From the NCBI GenBank assembly GCA_963722815.1, contig CAVROM010000003.1:124001-188000 (forward strand): 64,000 nucleotides of DNA, read 5' to 3'. The stretch is from DASQFQ01 sp963722815. GTDB taxonomy: Bacteria; Actinomycetota; Thermoleophilia; Solirubrobacterales; Solirubrobacteraceae. The translations under genes and the position numbers were made by a program. Below the pieces are notes generated by a model. It was not told where the DNA came from, ran no database searches, and saw only the letters and a program-made list of their open reading frames with translations. Positions 17,436 through 26,128 of this stretch are shown one piece after another (positions within the stretch are counted from its first letter, which is position 1; every line of letters starts with the position of its first letter).

Positions 17436-18842
17436 TCACACGTCGGCGAAGCCGTTGGGATGCCGGTCGGCCCACGGCACCGCCTCCTCGAGCTGAGCGG
17501 CCACGCGCAGGAGTACCGCCTCCTCCAAAGCCACCATCTGGACGCCGACCGGCAGTCCGTCCACTTCCCCCAGCGGCAGCGAGATCGCCGCCCAACCCGT
17601 GACGTTTGCCACCGCGGTGGCGCCGGTGGAGGCGAACTCGACGTCGAAGAAGGCATCCACGCTGCCCTGCGAGGACGACAGTGCCCCGGGCGGCGGCGGC
17701 AGGACGTTGAGCGTCGGGCAGAGGAGCAGGTCGGCCGAGGCGAACACGCTCGCGAGCCGCCGCGTCTGAGCGTGCAGGTCGTCGATCGCCGAGATGTGGT
17801 CGAGCGCGGTCAGCTCGAGTCCCTCGTTCAGCATGTCCCAGGTCACCGGGTCGAGCTCGTCGGGTTCCGGCCGGCGCCCCAGCTCCTCGAGCAGCCAGGT
17901 GAAGGTGGCGGCGTTGTCCACGGCATGAATGACCGAGATCGCCCGGCGCACGACCTCGGGATCGCAAGACAGCACCCCTGACACGACGTGATGCCCCAGA
18001 TCCTCGAGCACCTGGGCCGCGTGGTCAGCCACTGCCTGGACGCGCGGGTCGGGCGTGCCCGGGAACGGCGGCCGTTCGAGGCGAAGGACGCGCAGGCGGC
18101 CTGGGTCGGCGCCGACCTCCTGGATGAACGGGCGCGCGGGCGGCGGCGCGGGAAAGGGGTCCCCGGGAGCGCTGTCGGCGATCACGTCGAGCAGGAGAGC
18201 GGTGTCGCGCACGCTGCGAGTCAACGCGTGGGTCGTGCTGAGGCCGTCGAGCGAGACGCCGCCCGAGGGCGCCTCCGAGCTCCGCGCACGGCGGGGCTTC
18301 AGGCCGACGAGACCGCAGCAGGCCGCCGGCATCCGGATCGAGCCGGTGCCGTCGCTGCCGGACGCGGCACCGATCAACCCGGCCGCGACCGCGGCGGCCG
18401 AGCCGCCGCTCGAGCCGCCCGGAGACAGCTCAGGCCTCCAGGGATTCAGGGTCCGGCCGAAGAGCGCCGGCTCGGTCGCGCAATGGTTGCCGAACTCCGC
18501 CGTGTTCGTGCGCCCGCAGATGATGAGTCCCGCGGCCAGGTAACGCTCGACGGTCCACGCCGTCTCCGAGGCCACGTGATCGCGCAGGGCAGGCGAGCCC
18601 ATGCGTTCGGGTACGCCGGCCTGGGATTGGCCCAGGTCCTTGAGCAGAAACGGCACCCCCGCCAGCGGTCCGTCGCCCAGCGGACGGGCCGCCTCGGCAC
18701 GCGCAGCCTCGAACTGCTCGTGCACGAGCACGTTCAGCTCACGCTTCTCCTCCAACCGAGCGATCGCGGCGTCCACGAGCTCGAGCGCCGAGACTTCGCC
18801 GCGGCGGACCAGCGCCGCCTGTTCGGTGACGTCCTTGACCAT
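17436..18842 (-). CDS. amidase signature-family enzyme
   Basis: A 468-residue amidase. The Ser-cisSer-Lys triad is visible: FLLKDLG (Lys), the glycine/serine block SPGGSSGGSAAA and the catalytic serine in SDGTGSIRMPA. The enzyme hydrolyses C-N amide bonds of unknown substrates, in the cytoplasm. The ATG at 18842 is used; a TTG at 18857 is also possible and has TAGAGT (18871-18866) 8 nt upstream, the arrangement of leaderless genes here. It faces a second amidase gene at 19160 in divergent orientation. Confidence 0.85.
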   Translation of the reverse strand: MVKDVTEQAALVRRGEVSALELVDAAIARLEEKRELNVLVHEQFEAARAEAARPLGDGPLAGVPFLLKDLGQSQAGVPERMGSPALRDHVASETAWTVERYLAAGLIICGRTNTAEFGNHCATEPALFGRTLNPWRPELSPGGSSGGSAAAVAAGLIGAASGSDGTGSIRMPAACCGLVGLKPRRARSSEAPSGGVSLDGLSTTHALTRSVRDTALLLDVIADSAPGDPFPAPPPARPFIQEVGADPGRLRVLRLERPPFPGTPDPRVQAVADHAAQVLEDLGHHVVSGVLSCDPEVVRRAISVIHAVDNAATFTWLLEELGRRPEPDELDPVTWDMLNEGLELTALDHISAIDDLHAQTRRLASVFASADLLLCPTLNVLPPPPGALSSSQGSVDAFFDVEFASTGATAVANVTGWAAISLPLGEVDGLPVGVQMVALEEAVLLRVAAQLEEAVPWADRHPNGFADV

Positions 18843-18871
18843 GAGCTCCGCGGACAAGGCGCGCCACTCTA

Positions 18872-19147
18872 ACCGCCGCAAGCGCAGAGGTGGCCGACCG
18901 ACCGGCTGAGCGGACGCCTGCCGCGTGTCGCGCAAACAGCACTGATCCAGCCACCGCGCATCCGTGCGCGGCGGCTAGGCGAGTCCTGAAGAACTCGGCA
19001 TCCATACCTGGCATCCGCTGCCGTGAGGAGAAACGACTCAGGAGCGCGCCGGTTGGCCACGTCCTTGTGGCAGGTATGGACGCGGACGTCTCGGACGCGA
19101 GCGCAGGATCCGAGGGCGCCGACCGGGGCGTCGCCCAGCGCGCGGCG
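18872..19147. repeat. divergent gap with a 10-bp inverted repeat
   Basis: About 275 bp between two divergent amidase genes with no gene. TCCATACCTG at 19001-19010 is exactly inverted at 19071-19080 (CAGGTATGGA), 60 bp apart. Paired half-sites this far apart could be a regulator site for looping; the spacing is too large for a simple terminator. Confidence 0.4.
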
Positions 19148-19159
19148 TAGGGTGGGTCG

Positions 19160-20557
19160 ATGACCGAGCTGCCCGACCTTCCGGTCGCCGCGCTCGCCGA
19201 GGCGTTCGCCTCCGGTGCGGCGTCGCCCGTGGAGGCCGCACGGGCGGCGCTCGAGCGGATCGATGCGTGGGAGCCGACGCTGCGCGCTGTGACCCATCGC
19301 GACGACACCGCGGCGCTGCGCGCGGCCGCCGAGGCCGAGGCGCGGCGGCGCTCCGGCGAGCCGCGCGGCGAGCTCGACGGCGTGCCGGTGACCATCAAGG
19401 AGAACGTCGCGACGCGCGGCGTGCCCGTGGTGCTGGGTAGCGCCGCGATTCCGCCCGAGCCGGCCGCCGCCGACGCCCCGGCCGCCGCGCGCCTGCGCGA
19501 GGCGGGCGCCGTCCTCGTCGCCAAGACGACGATGCCGGACTTCGGGATGCTCACCTCGGGCGTCTCGAGCGCGCACGCGACGACGCGCCAAGCCTGGAAT
19601 CCCGCTTGGAACCCCGGCGGCTCGAGCGCCGGCGCGGGCGCGGCCGCGGCCGCCGGCTACGCCGCGGTACACGTGGGGACCGACATCGGCGGGTCGGTCC
19701 GCCTCCCGGGCGCGTGGTGCGGGGTCGTCGGCTTCAAGGGCTCGTTCGGGCGCGTGCCGGTCGACCCGCCGTACTACGCGCGCGTGGTCGGGCCGCTGAC
19801 GCGGACCGTCGACGACGCGGCGCGGGCGATGGCGGTCCTCGCGCGGCCCGACGGCCGCGATCACATGAGCCTGCCGCCGGAGCCGTCGCTGGACTGGGGC
19901 GCTTCGGCGCCCCTGACCGGCCTGCGCGTCGGGCTGTGCCTCGACGCCGGCGCGGGGCTGCCGGTCGAGCCCGAGACGCGCGCAGCGGTCGAGGGCGCTG
20001 CTCACGCGCTCGACGCGACGGGCGCGAGCGTCGAGCCGATCGCGCCGCTCATCACCGAGGAGATGCTCGCGGGCCTTGACCGCTTCTGGCGGATGCGCAC
20101 CCGCGTCGAGCTCGAGAAGCTCGGCCCGGACGCGGCGGCGCGAGCGCTGCCCTACATCCAGGAGTGGGCCGCGGCCGCCGCCGACTACGACGGCGCCACG
20201 GTCTTCCACGGCTTCAGCCAGATGGACGCCATGTCCAGCGCAGCCGGGACCGCGTTCGGCGACGAGCTCGACCTGCTGCTCTTGCCGGTCGCGCCGGTCG
20301 CCGCGATCCCGGCCGACGCGCCGTCGCCGACCGGCGATCCGGCGACAGCGCTCGTCCACATCGCGTTCACCGTGCCGTTCTCGATGTCCGGCCACCCGGC
20401 GATCAGCGTGCCGTGGGCGGTCGCCGCCGACGGTCGCCCGCTCGGCGTCCAACTCGTGGGGCGCCGCTTCGCCGACCTTGCGGTGCTGGCCGCGGCGCGT
20501 GGGCTCGAGGCGCTCCGCGATCCGCCGCCGGCCTGGCCGCGGCCGCCGGCCGCCTGA
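19160..20557 (+). CDS. amidase signature-family enzyme
   Basis: A 465-residue amidase with the same triad as its neighbour: VTIKENVA (Lys), NPGGSSAGAGAA and GTDIGGSVRLPGAWCG (nucleophile serine). It is not a close copy of the amidase at 17436, so it is likely a separate acquisition or old paralogue. TAGGGT at 19148-19153 lies 6 nt before the ATG with no Shine-Dalgarno, which fixes the start and suggests a leaderless message. The substrate is unknown. Confidence 0.9.
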   Translation: MTELPDLPVAALAEAFASGAASPVEAARAALERIDAWEPTLRAVTHRDDTAALRAAAEAEARRRSGEPRGELDGVPVTIKENVATRGVPVVLGSAAIPPEPAAADAPAAARLREAGAVLVAKTTMPDFGMLTSGVSSAHATTRQAWNPAWNPGGSSAGAGAAAAAGYAAVHVGTDIGGSVRLPGAWCGVVGFKGSFGRVPVDPPYYARVVGPLTRTVDDAARAMAVLARPDGRDHMSLPPEPSLDWGASAPLTGLRVGLCLDAGAGLPVEPETRAAVEGAAHALDATGASVEPIAPLITEEMLAGLDRFWRMRTRVELEKLGPDAAARALPYIQEWAAAAADYDGATVFHGFSQMDAMSSAAGTAFGDELDLLLLPVAPVAAIPADAPSPTGDPATALVHIAFTVPFSMSGHPAISVPWAVAADGRPLGVQLVGRRFADLAVLAAARGLEALRDPPPAWPRPPAA

Positions 20558-20584
20558 GCTTCTCGTGGACGAGCGCGCCGTCGC

Positions 20585-21028
20585 CTACTGCAACCAGCGG
20601 GCGAGCGCCCTGCGGCCGCTCAGCGTGAGCTGCCCGTCGGCCGTGACCCAGTCGGACACGCGAAGTTCTCGAAGCAGCGCAAGCGGCTCGCTCGGGCCCG
20701 GCCCGTCGTGCACAGTGAACGTGCCCGACTCGATCCTCCAGCGGCCCGACTCCAGCGCCGCCAGCGCGACGCCTTGCTCCGGGGTAGGCGTGGCCAGCGG
20801 ATGCGGGCCCGCATGCTGCACGGGCGGATCTCCTGGATCGCCGGTCTGCGCGAGCGATGGCGCCAGATGCTCGATCCAGTGGCGCGCGCGCTCAGCCTCC
20901 TCGCTCACCGTCCGAGCGATGTCGTCCAGGTCGATCGCCGAGAGTCGCTCGACCGCCTCGTGCACCTCATCGGCAAGCGCTCGGGCTACGTCCTCGAAGC
21001 TGCGGCCATCCGGCTCGTCATCGGGCAC
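20585..21028 (-). CDS. hypothetical protein
   Basis: A 147-residue soluble protein: an acidic helical N-terminal half (residues 10-55) and a mixed C-terminal half ending in DGQLTLSGRRALARWLQ. No catalytic motif, membrane segment or known family is seen. It is convergent with the amidase gene, 27 bp apart. The intact frame and good codon pattern support it as a real gene. Confidence 0.6.
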   Translation of the reverse strand: MPDDEPDGRSFEDVARALADEVHEAVERLSAIDLDDIARTVSEEAERARHWIEHLAPSLAQTGDPGDPPVQHAGPHPLATPTPEQGVALAALESGRWRIESGTFTVHDGPGPSEPLALLRELRVSDWVTADGQLTLSGRRALARWLQ

Positions 21029-21074
21029 GGAACCATTCTCGCATCCCGATGAAGACGCCCGTGACCGCGGCCGG

Positions 21075-21307
21075 CTACTTCACGCTGCTGCAGCTGCACG
21101 GCGCGGCCGAGACTCCGCAGGCCTCGTCGAACACCCATCGCACGAGGGCGTTGATGGCAACACGACAAGCGCAGCCGGCAGAAGAACGCCGATCTGGTCG
21201 CGGTAGATCGCGAACGCCCGGCCGATCACGTCGCCGGGTGACAGCCTTGGCTGCACGGTCGTGGCACTGCAGTGACGGACGGCGTGCACGGCTGAGTCAC
21301 TCGCCAT
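21075..21307 (-). pseudogene. fragment of a membrane protein gene, frameshifted
   Basis: From an ATG at 21307 the frame contains LSPGDVIGRAFAIYRDQIGV and LLPAALVV, resembling the N-terminus of large multi-helix membrane proteins of actinobacteria. The frame then changes (AINALVRWVFDEACG) and stops at 21075. The rest of the protein, normally at least 200 residues, is absent. It lies in a decayed stretch that leads up to the IS110 remnant. Confidence 0.5.
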
Positions 21308-21516
21308 GTGTTCGGCATCGCGAGCAAGCAGCATCTGCAGGGCGGTCATCCGCCCCGCGGTGACCTACGTCGGCGAGACGGTGCTGCCGTTGCCGGATCA
21401 CTACCTCTTCCGGCTCTGGCCCTGCGCTCACCGGGGCCGATAGTCATCCTCAGCGGCCACTGGCAGCACAGGCACCAGCGCGCGCCGCCGCGGCCCCCGA
21501 TCCTGGCGCGAGCAGC

Positions 21517-21699
21517 TCAGGCGCGGGCCTGTCGCTCGAGCGGCAAGTAGTCCGACTTGAATGCGGCGATCCGCGCATCGACCGGCGGCGCGTGCAGGGC
21601 GACCGCCGCGATGCGGCCGTCCGTCACGACGATTCTGTTGACGCCGATCGTGACCGCGGCGGCGACCACGACGCCGACCAATAGAAGCAGCTTGCCCAT
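21517..21699 (-). CDS. small membrane-anchored protein
   Basis: A 60-residue open frame with one N-terminal membrane helix (residues 3-20) and a short polar tail. An ATG at 21699 is preceded by a purine-rich GGGAAGG. It lies alone in a decayed region, between the membrane-protein fragment and the IS110 remnant, so it may itself be a fragment. No family recognised. Confidence 0.35.
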   Translation of the reverse strand: MGKLLLLVGVVVAAAVTIGVNRIVVTDGRIAAVALHAPPVDARIAAFKSDYLPLERQARA

Positions 21700-22009
21700 C
21701 AGCTCGCCTTCCCTCGCTTGCCTATTTGGAGAGAGGAGGTCGCGGATCGCGGTTTGATACTGCTTTTCGCGGCATGAAACTGCTCGGTGAGGGCGTCGGT
21801 GTCATCCGGTCGGCGGCTTAGGTTCGGCTGACTGGGACAGGGGCCTTCGGGAGAACGCAGGTTGGGCAGGCCGCTTTGCGCGATGGGCTTCGAGCCCGGG
21901 CTTTTCTGTGGCCGCCCCTGCGACTTGCCTGGTTGCGCTGCGAGCGCGGATCCGTCGATGTCGTTTGCCCACCGGTTCTCCCCGAGTCAACGACGATGAG
22001 GAGGAGCGG
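21700..22009. other. non-coding region upstream of the IS110 transposase
   Basis: About 310 bp without a gene, less GC-rich than its surroundings. It contains a small hairpin, GGGCT-TCG-AGCCC (21888-21900 region), followed by GGGCTTTTCT. In intact IS110-family elements the non-coding end beside the transposase encodes the bridge RNA that selects donor and target, so this is where such an RNA would have been. The left element boundary is not visible because these elements lack inverted repeats. Confidence 0.3.
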
Positions 22010-22781
22010 GTGAGAGCGGTTGCGCTGGATGTCCATCGCGATTTCTGTGAGGTCGCGATCGTCGCGGAAGGCAAGCTGCGGTCGGCGGGCCGGATCGAGA
22101 CGCGGCCCGAGGCGTTGGAGTTGTTCGCGCAGAGCCTGGACGCGCGTGACTGGGTGGCGTTGGAGGTGACCGGCAACGCGTGGGCGATCGCGCGGATCGT
22201 TCGGGGTCAAGGGCCGGGCGTGGCTGGCTGAGTAGCAGCTGGCGGTCTGCGAGCGCGAGACTGTCGACGCCGGGCTGCGCCAGGTCGACTTCCTCGACAC
22301 CGAGATCGCCCAGGTCGATCAGCTCGTCGCCGCCGACGCGCTGGGGTGGCCTGAGGTCAAGCGGCTGATGACCGTTCCGGGCGTCAACGTGATCGTTGCG
22401 GCGACCTTCATGGCCGCCGTCGGCGACATCCGCCGCTTCCCCGATCGGCGCAAGCTGACCGCCTATCTCGGCCTGGACCCGCGCGTCCGTCAGTCCGGAT
22501 GGCCGGCACCGGGCATCGGCGTGCACCGCTCCGACCGCCGCGCCCGGGTCGGCAAACTCACCCGCCAAGGCTCCCCGCAACTGCGCTGGGCGCTCTATGA
22601 GGCCGCGCTCTCCGCGTGTCGGCCCAGCAGTCCTGATCACGCCGACTACCTCGCGCTGAAGGCCCGCGGCCTCAGCCACACGCGCGCGTCGCTGACGATC
22701 GCGCGCAAGCTCGCGCGACGCTCCTTCCACGTGCTCCGCGAGCTCGGGCCCGACGCGCTGGAACCCGTCGCGGCCGCCTAA
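22010..22781 (+). mobile_element. IS110-family transposase remnant with internal deletion and stop
   Basis: The GTG at 22010, with GAGGAGGA upstream, opens the N-terminal DEDD/RuvC-like part (VRAVALDVHRDFCEVAI, DWVALEVTGNAWAIARI). Near 22200 the sequence jumps to FGVKGRAWLAE, a position normally some 80-90 residues later, then meets a TAG at 22232-22234 in that frame. The rest (QLAVCERETVDAGLRQVDFL onward) is open to 22781 and has the C-terminal Transposase_20 region with PGVNVIVAATFMAAVGDI and the serine-rich strand. The missing part includes conserved acidic residues, so the element cannot move itself. Confidence 0.85.
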
Positions 22782-23121
22782 CACCCCGAACACGTTCGCC
22801 TGCTCCTCCGTCACGCCCAACCATCGACGATGACCTCCACGCTTCCGGCCGGCTCCCGCAAGTGCTGCGGCTCCCGCCCCCGGGGCGGCGGCCCACCAAC
22901 GACCGAGCGGCCGGAGTCACTCCACCCGGACTGACCCATCGACCATCACGTCACCGACCCCGACCGGGTCGCGGACCCAGATAAGGCCGGGCATCCACGG
23001 AGCGCAGCACCAGACCACCCACCACAACCACTCGCCGCCACCCTTGACGCGGGCCCCAGTTCAGACAAGCAGCACGGGTCGATCCTCGGCTTCGGACCGT
23101 TGCCGAGCTTTCTCAGCGCGG
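22782..23121. other. gene-free stretch after the IS110 remnant
   Basis: About 340 bp in which I see no coding region, hairpin or motif. It probably includes the right end of the element and sequence between it and the collagen-like gene. Confidence 0.5.
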
Positions 23122-23754
23122 CTACTCGAGCCAGACGATGAAGTTGTCGTCAAAGCAGCATGCTCCCGGGTCGTCGACCGGCCGCTGGATCTGCACGACG
23201 GCTTGGTTGGGTGGAAATGCACAGCCGAAGGTTGAAGTGAGGCTGCCCTTGGCGAGGCTGTCGTAGTAGCCGTGCGCCTCGCCCATGACCATGATGCTCC
23301 GAGGCGTGAATGGCAGGTCGTGGAAGCAGTAGACGCCTGCGGAGGATCGGCTGATGTTCGCGGCGGTGACATTATGCGCGAAGGCCGGATTCACCGTGAC
23401 ATCTCCCGTGGACGCGTCGACGTAAGCAAAGCCCACGGCAGAACCCTTCGCTCCCGTAGCGCCCTTTAGCCCTTGCGCTCCCGCGGGCCCCTGCGGTCCA
23501 GCTGAGCCCGTCGGGCCCGGTGAGCCGGCTGGCAACTGGCCAAGCTTGAAGTCCGCCGCCCCGAGCGAGCGGTTCCTGACCTCCCTGCCGGTGACCGCAC
23601 TCTTCTTGAGCTTCTTGCCCGCGACCGAGCGGTTCTCAAGACTCTTTCCGTTGATCTTGACGGCGGCGTAACCGCTGCCGCCGAGCGATACAAACAGCGC
23701 GATGAGAGCCACCGCCATGGCAGGCGACGGTCGTTGAAAGTGCGTACCGCTCAT
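23122..23754 (-). CDS. secreted collagen-like protein
   Basis: A 210-residue surface or secreted protein. The order is: basic N-terminus and signal anchor (MAVALIALFVSLGGSGYAA), a KINGKSLENRSVAGKKLKKS linker, about ten Gly-X-Y triplets (GSPGPTGSAGPQGPAGAQG), and a 110-residue C-terminal strand-rich domain with cysteines. The short collagen stretch may make a trimer with the C-terminal domain as head. This N-terminal pattern is very common in Solirubrobacterales. The ATG at 23754 is nearest to the signal anchor. Confidence 0.8.
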   Translation of the reverse strand: MSGTHFQRPSPAMAVALIALFVSLGGSGYAAVKINGKSLENRSVAGKKLKKSAVTGREVRNRSLGAADFKLGQLPAGSPGPTGSAGPQGPAGAQGLKGATGAKGSAVGFAYVDASTGDVTVNPAFAHNVTAANISRSSAGVYCFHDLPFTPRSIMVMGEAHGYYDSLAKGSLTSTFGCAFPPNQAVVQIQRPVDDPGACCFDDNFIVWLE

Positions 23755-24037
23755 CGTGAACCCTCCCAATGGGGTTGCCGAGCCGCAGGAACTCCTGCAG
23801 TGCCGCCCCATCCTGCTCACTCCAACCCGGACGGTCTACAACGGCTTCTGGCTCGCGTGAACCTGAGCTGTAGAACGCTCCTCCGGTGGGTGGCAGGAAA
23901 GGGCGTTTCGGGCCGGCGAGCTTTTCGGCCCTGGCGCGGCAGAGCGACCCGGCCAGGACGAGGAGAAAGTCGATGGCGGGATCCATTTCCTGACAGGACC
24001 CGCCGGCCACCCACACTGATCCTTAGGCAAAAAAGCG

Positions 24038-24598
24038 TCAGTCCAGCTGCAGCATCCGCGCCCCCGAGATCCAGTGCACGCGCGTGTCCCCGAAGCTCGT
24101 CGCCGCGAGCCCGGCAATCGGGTGCACGTGCCCGTGGACGATGTGGCGCGGGTGGTGCTCGTCGACCCATGACCTAAGACCGTCGAAGCCGATGTGCGCC
24201 GGGTCGTCAGGGTCGTCGTTGACGCCGCGCGGCGGGCAGTGGCAGAGCAGGACGTCGGCGGCCGCCAGGCGCCGAGCCAGCCGTGACGCCTTGCGCTGCG
24301 TGTAGTGGTAGTGGTGCGGGCCGCTGCCGTACTGCACGCAGCCCTCGAAGCCGGCGAACGTCATCCCGCCCAGAGACGTGCGCCGCATGTGCAGGTCGTC
24401 GACCTCGACCTCGCGCAGGAGGTGCTCGGTGTCGTGGTTGCCGTGCACCCCGAGCTTGGGCAGCTGCAGCGCCCGCAGCGTCTCGATCCACGCCAGATCC
24501 AGATCGCCGAGCAGCAGCACCGCCTGGGCGCCCATCTGCTGGACCATCAGAGCAGGGTCCATCGGCGGGCGTTTGTCGGCGAGGGCGAGCACGCGCAC
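24038..24598 (-). CDS. metallophosphoesterase
   Basis: A 186-residue calcineurin-like phosphoesterase with DKRPPMD as the first metal loop, LLLGDLD, GNHD in HGNHDTEHLL, LLCHCPP and a final GHVHP. The first block has lost the usual D-x-H-G pattern, so one metal ligand may differ. The GTG at 24598 is set by the AGTATT box 6 nt upstream. It is divergent from the DUF2237 gene with only 19 bp between start codons. Substrate unknown. Confidence 0.75.
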   Translation of the reverse strand: MRVLALADKRPPMDPALMVQQMGAQAVLLLGDLDLAWIETLRALQLPKLGVHGNHDTEHLLREVEVDDLHMRRTSLGGMTFAGFEGCVQYGSGPHHYHYTQRKASRLARRLAAADVLLCHCPPRGVNDDPDDPAHIGFDGLRSWVDEHHPRHIVHGHVHPIAGLAATSFGDTRVHWISGARMLQLD

Positions 24599-24604
24599 GG
24601 ACGC

Positions 24605-24610
24605 AATACT
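24605..24610. promoter_or_regulatory. shared -10-like box between two divergent leaderless genes
   Basis: AATACT is followed by the plus-strand GTG at 24618 after 7 nt. Its complement AGTATT is followed by the minus-strand GTG at 24598 after 6 nt. Only 19 bp separate the two start codons, and the same six base pairs occupy the -10 position on both strands. Confidence 0.4.
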
Positions 24611-24617
24611 GCCCTGC

Positions 24618-25010
24618 GTGAGCGCGCGCAACGTTCTCGGCGGCGAACTCGAGCCCTGCGGGACCGATCCGGTGACCGGCTTCTTCCGCGACGGGTGCTG
24701 CAACACCGACGCGCGCGACGTCGGCAGCCACACGATCTGCGCGGTCGTGACGGAGGAGTTCCTCGCCCACCAGCGCTCAATCGGCAACGACCTCTCCACG
24801 CCTCGGCCCGAGTACGAGTTCCCCGGGCTCAAGCCGGGGGATCGCTGGTGCGTGACCGCGCTCAACTGGATGCGCGCGTACGCCGACGGCTCGGCCGCCT
24901 ATGTCGTGCTCGCCTCCACGCACGAGCGTGCGCTCGACGCCGTGCCGCTCGAAACGCTGCGCGAGCTCGCCGTCGACGTGCCCGCCGACCCGGGCGCGCT
25001 CGACGCCTAA
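24618..25010 (+). CDS. DUF2237 family protein
   Basis: A 130-residue protein matching DUF2237 along its length: NVLGGELEPCGTDPVTGFFR, DGCCNTDARDVGSHTICAVV, FLAHQRSIGNDLSTPRPEY and FPGLKPGDRWC. The conserved cysteines and glycine-rich loops suggest a small enzyme or binding protein of unknown role. The start follows the shared AATACT box by 7 nt. Its stop overlaps the convergent reductase gene in a TTAA. Confidence 0.9.
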   Translation: MSARNVLGGELEPCGTDPVTGFFRDGCCNTDARDVGSHTICAVVTEEFLAHQRSIGNDLSTPRPEYEFPGLKPGDRWCVTALNWMRAYADGSAAYVVLASTHERALDAVPLETLRELAVDVPADPGALDA

Positions 25011-25591
25011 CGCAGCACGCGGTAGCGGATGTGGGTGGCATCCGGCGTGTCGATGACCCGCAAGACCTCCAGCTCGACGCGCGCCGGCAGCACGTCGAAC
25101 AGGCGGCGGCCGGCGCCGAACAGCACGGGGATCTGATGGATCTGCAGCTCGTCCAGCACGCCCGCCTCGAGCGCTCGCTGCGCCGTGTACGCGCCGAGCA
25201 CCACGACGTTGCGCTCGCCCGCGGCGGCCTTCGCCTGCGCCATCGCGCTCTCGATCCCGTCGGAGACGTAGGTCACGAGCGGGTAGTTCGCGACCGTCGG
25301 CCCGGGCGGCCGGTGGCTGGGCACGAAGATCGGGACGCCGTGCTCGTCACCACCCCAGTGATCGACCTGCTCGACGGTCCGCCGGCCGGCGACGACCGCG
25401 CCCGTCGCCAGCGTCTCCGCGACGAACTCCTCGGCCGCCCCGGGCGTCGTGTTGAGCGTCCCGTCCGCGCCGTACCCGTACCACTCGTGCAGCCGCATGA
25501 AGCCGTCGCCGCCGGGGTTGCCCGGGTCGTCGCCCGGCCCGGCGACGTAGCCGTCGACCGACATCGACATGTAGAGCACTGATGCAGACAA
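25007..25591 (-). CDS. dihydrofolate-reductase-family protein
   Basis: A 194-residue RibD_C-like protein with MSMSVDGYVAGPGDD, AVVAGRRTVEQ, VTYVSDGIESAM and PVLFGAGRRLFDVL. It should bind NADPH and reduce an unknown pterin- or pyrimidine-like compound. It is a distant relative of the protein at 11007-11591. It lies 15 bp downstream of the membrane protein gene and is likely co-transcribed with it. Confidence 0.85.
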   Translation of the reverse strand: MSASVLYMSMSVDGYVAGPGDDPGNPGGDGFMRLHEWYGYGADGTLNTTPGAAEEFVAETLATGAVVAGRRTVEQVDHWGGDEHGVPIFVPSHRPPGPTVANYPLVTYVSDGIESAMAQAKAAAGERNVVVLGAYTAQRALEAGVLDELQIHQIPVLFGAGRRLFDVLPARVELEVLRVIDTPDATHIRYRVLR

Positions 25592-25606
25592 CCGCGTCCT
25601 CCTCGA

Positions 25607-26083
25607 TCAGCCGAGCCCGGGCTTGAAGACCATGTCCCACGTGGCGAGCACGATCAAGGCGAGGATCAGCGCCGTGCCCCACGCCCACCGCCGCAGCTGA
25701 GCGAGCGCCGCGGCGTGGTCGCCGCTCGCGGCGAAGCGCTCGGCGGCGATCGCCGTGCGGCTCTGGTGTGCCGCGCCAACCACAAAGGCCGCGGCGAACA
25801 GCGCGATGCCGAGCTGCACCCAGCCCTGGCGGAAGTCCCACGCGTCGCTGTCGCCGACCATCGCGAGCCCGGCGGCCAGCAGCGTCAGCGGCGCGGGCGC
25901 CAGCGCCAGAGGCCCGATGACCCGCAGCGAGCCGACGAAGCGCCCGGCCTCCTCCGGCTCGCCGCTGCGCAGGATGCGGACCGCGAACGCGGCCAGGATC
26001 ACCAAAGCACCCAGCCACACCATCGCGGCGAGGACGTGGGCCAGCACCAGCCAGTTGTAGATAGAAGCTAGAAATAGAGTCAC
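25607..26083 (-). CDS. four-helix integral membrane protein (DUF2269-like)
   Basis: A 158-residue protein with four membrane segments and a first helix containing NWLVLAHVLAAMVWLGALVI, the same style as the protein at 383-841. The GTG at 26083 is chosen because TACAAA lies 6 nt upstream on the minus strand; a GTG at 26101 is possible. It is divergent from the TetR gene, with about 45 bp of unusually AT-rich DNA between them, so it is a candidate target of that regulator. Confidence 0.7.
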   Translation of the reverse strand: MTLFLASIYNWLVLAHVLAAMVWLGALVILAAFAVRILRSGEPEEAGRFVGSLRVIGPLALAPAPLTLLAAGLAMVGDSDAWDFRQGWVQLGIALFAAAFVVGAAHQSRTAIAAERFAASGDHAAALAQLRRWAWGTALILALIVLATWDMVFKPGLG

Positions 26084-26128
26084 ACGAACTTTGTACCACA
26101 CTCACAACGCTGCTACCTTCCCGGGCCC

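Noticed and set aside
23636..24016. 126-codon minus-strand frame upstream of the collagen-like gene
   Set aside because: Overlaps the start of the collagen-like gene in another frame and has no start signal or family sequence.
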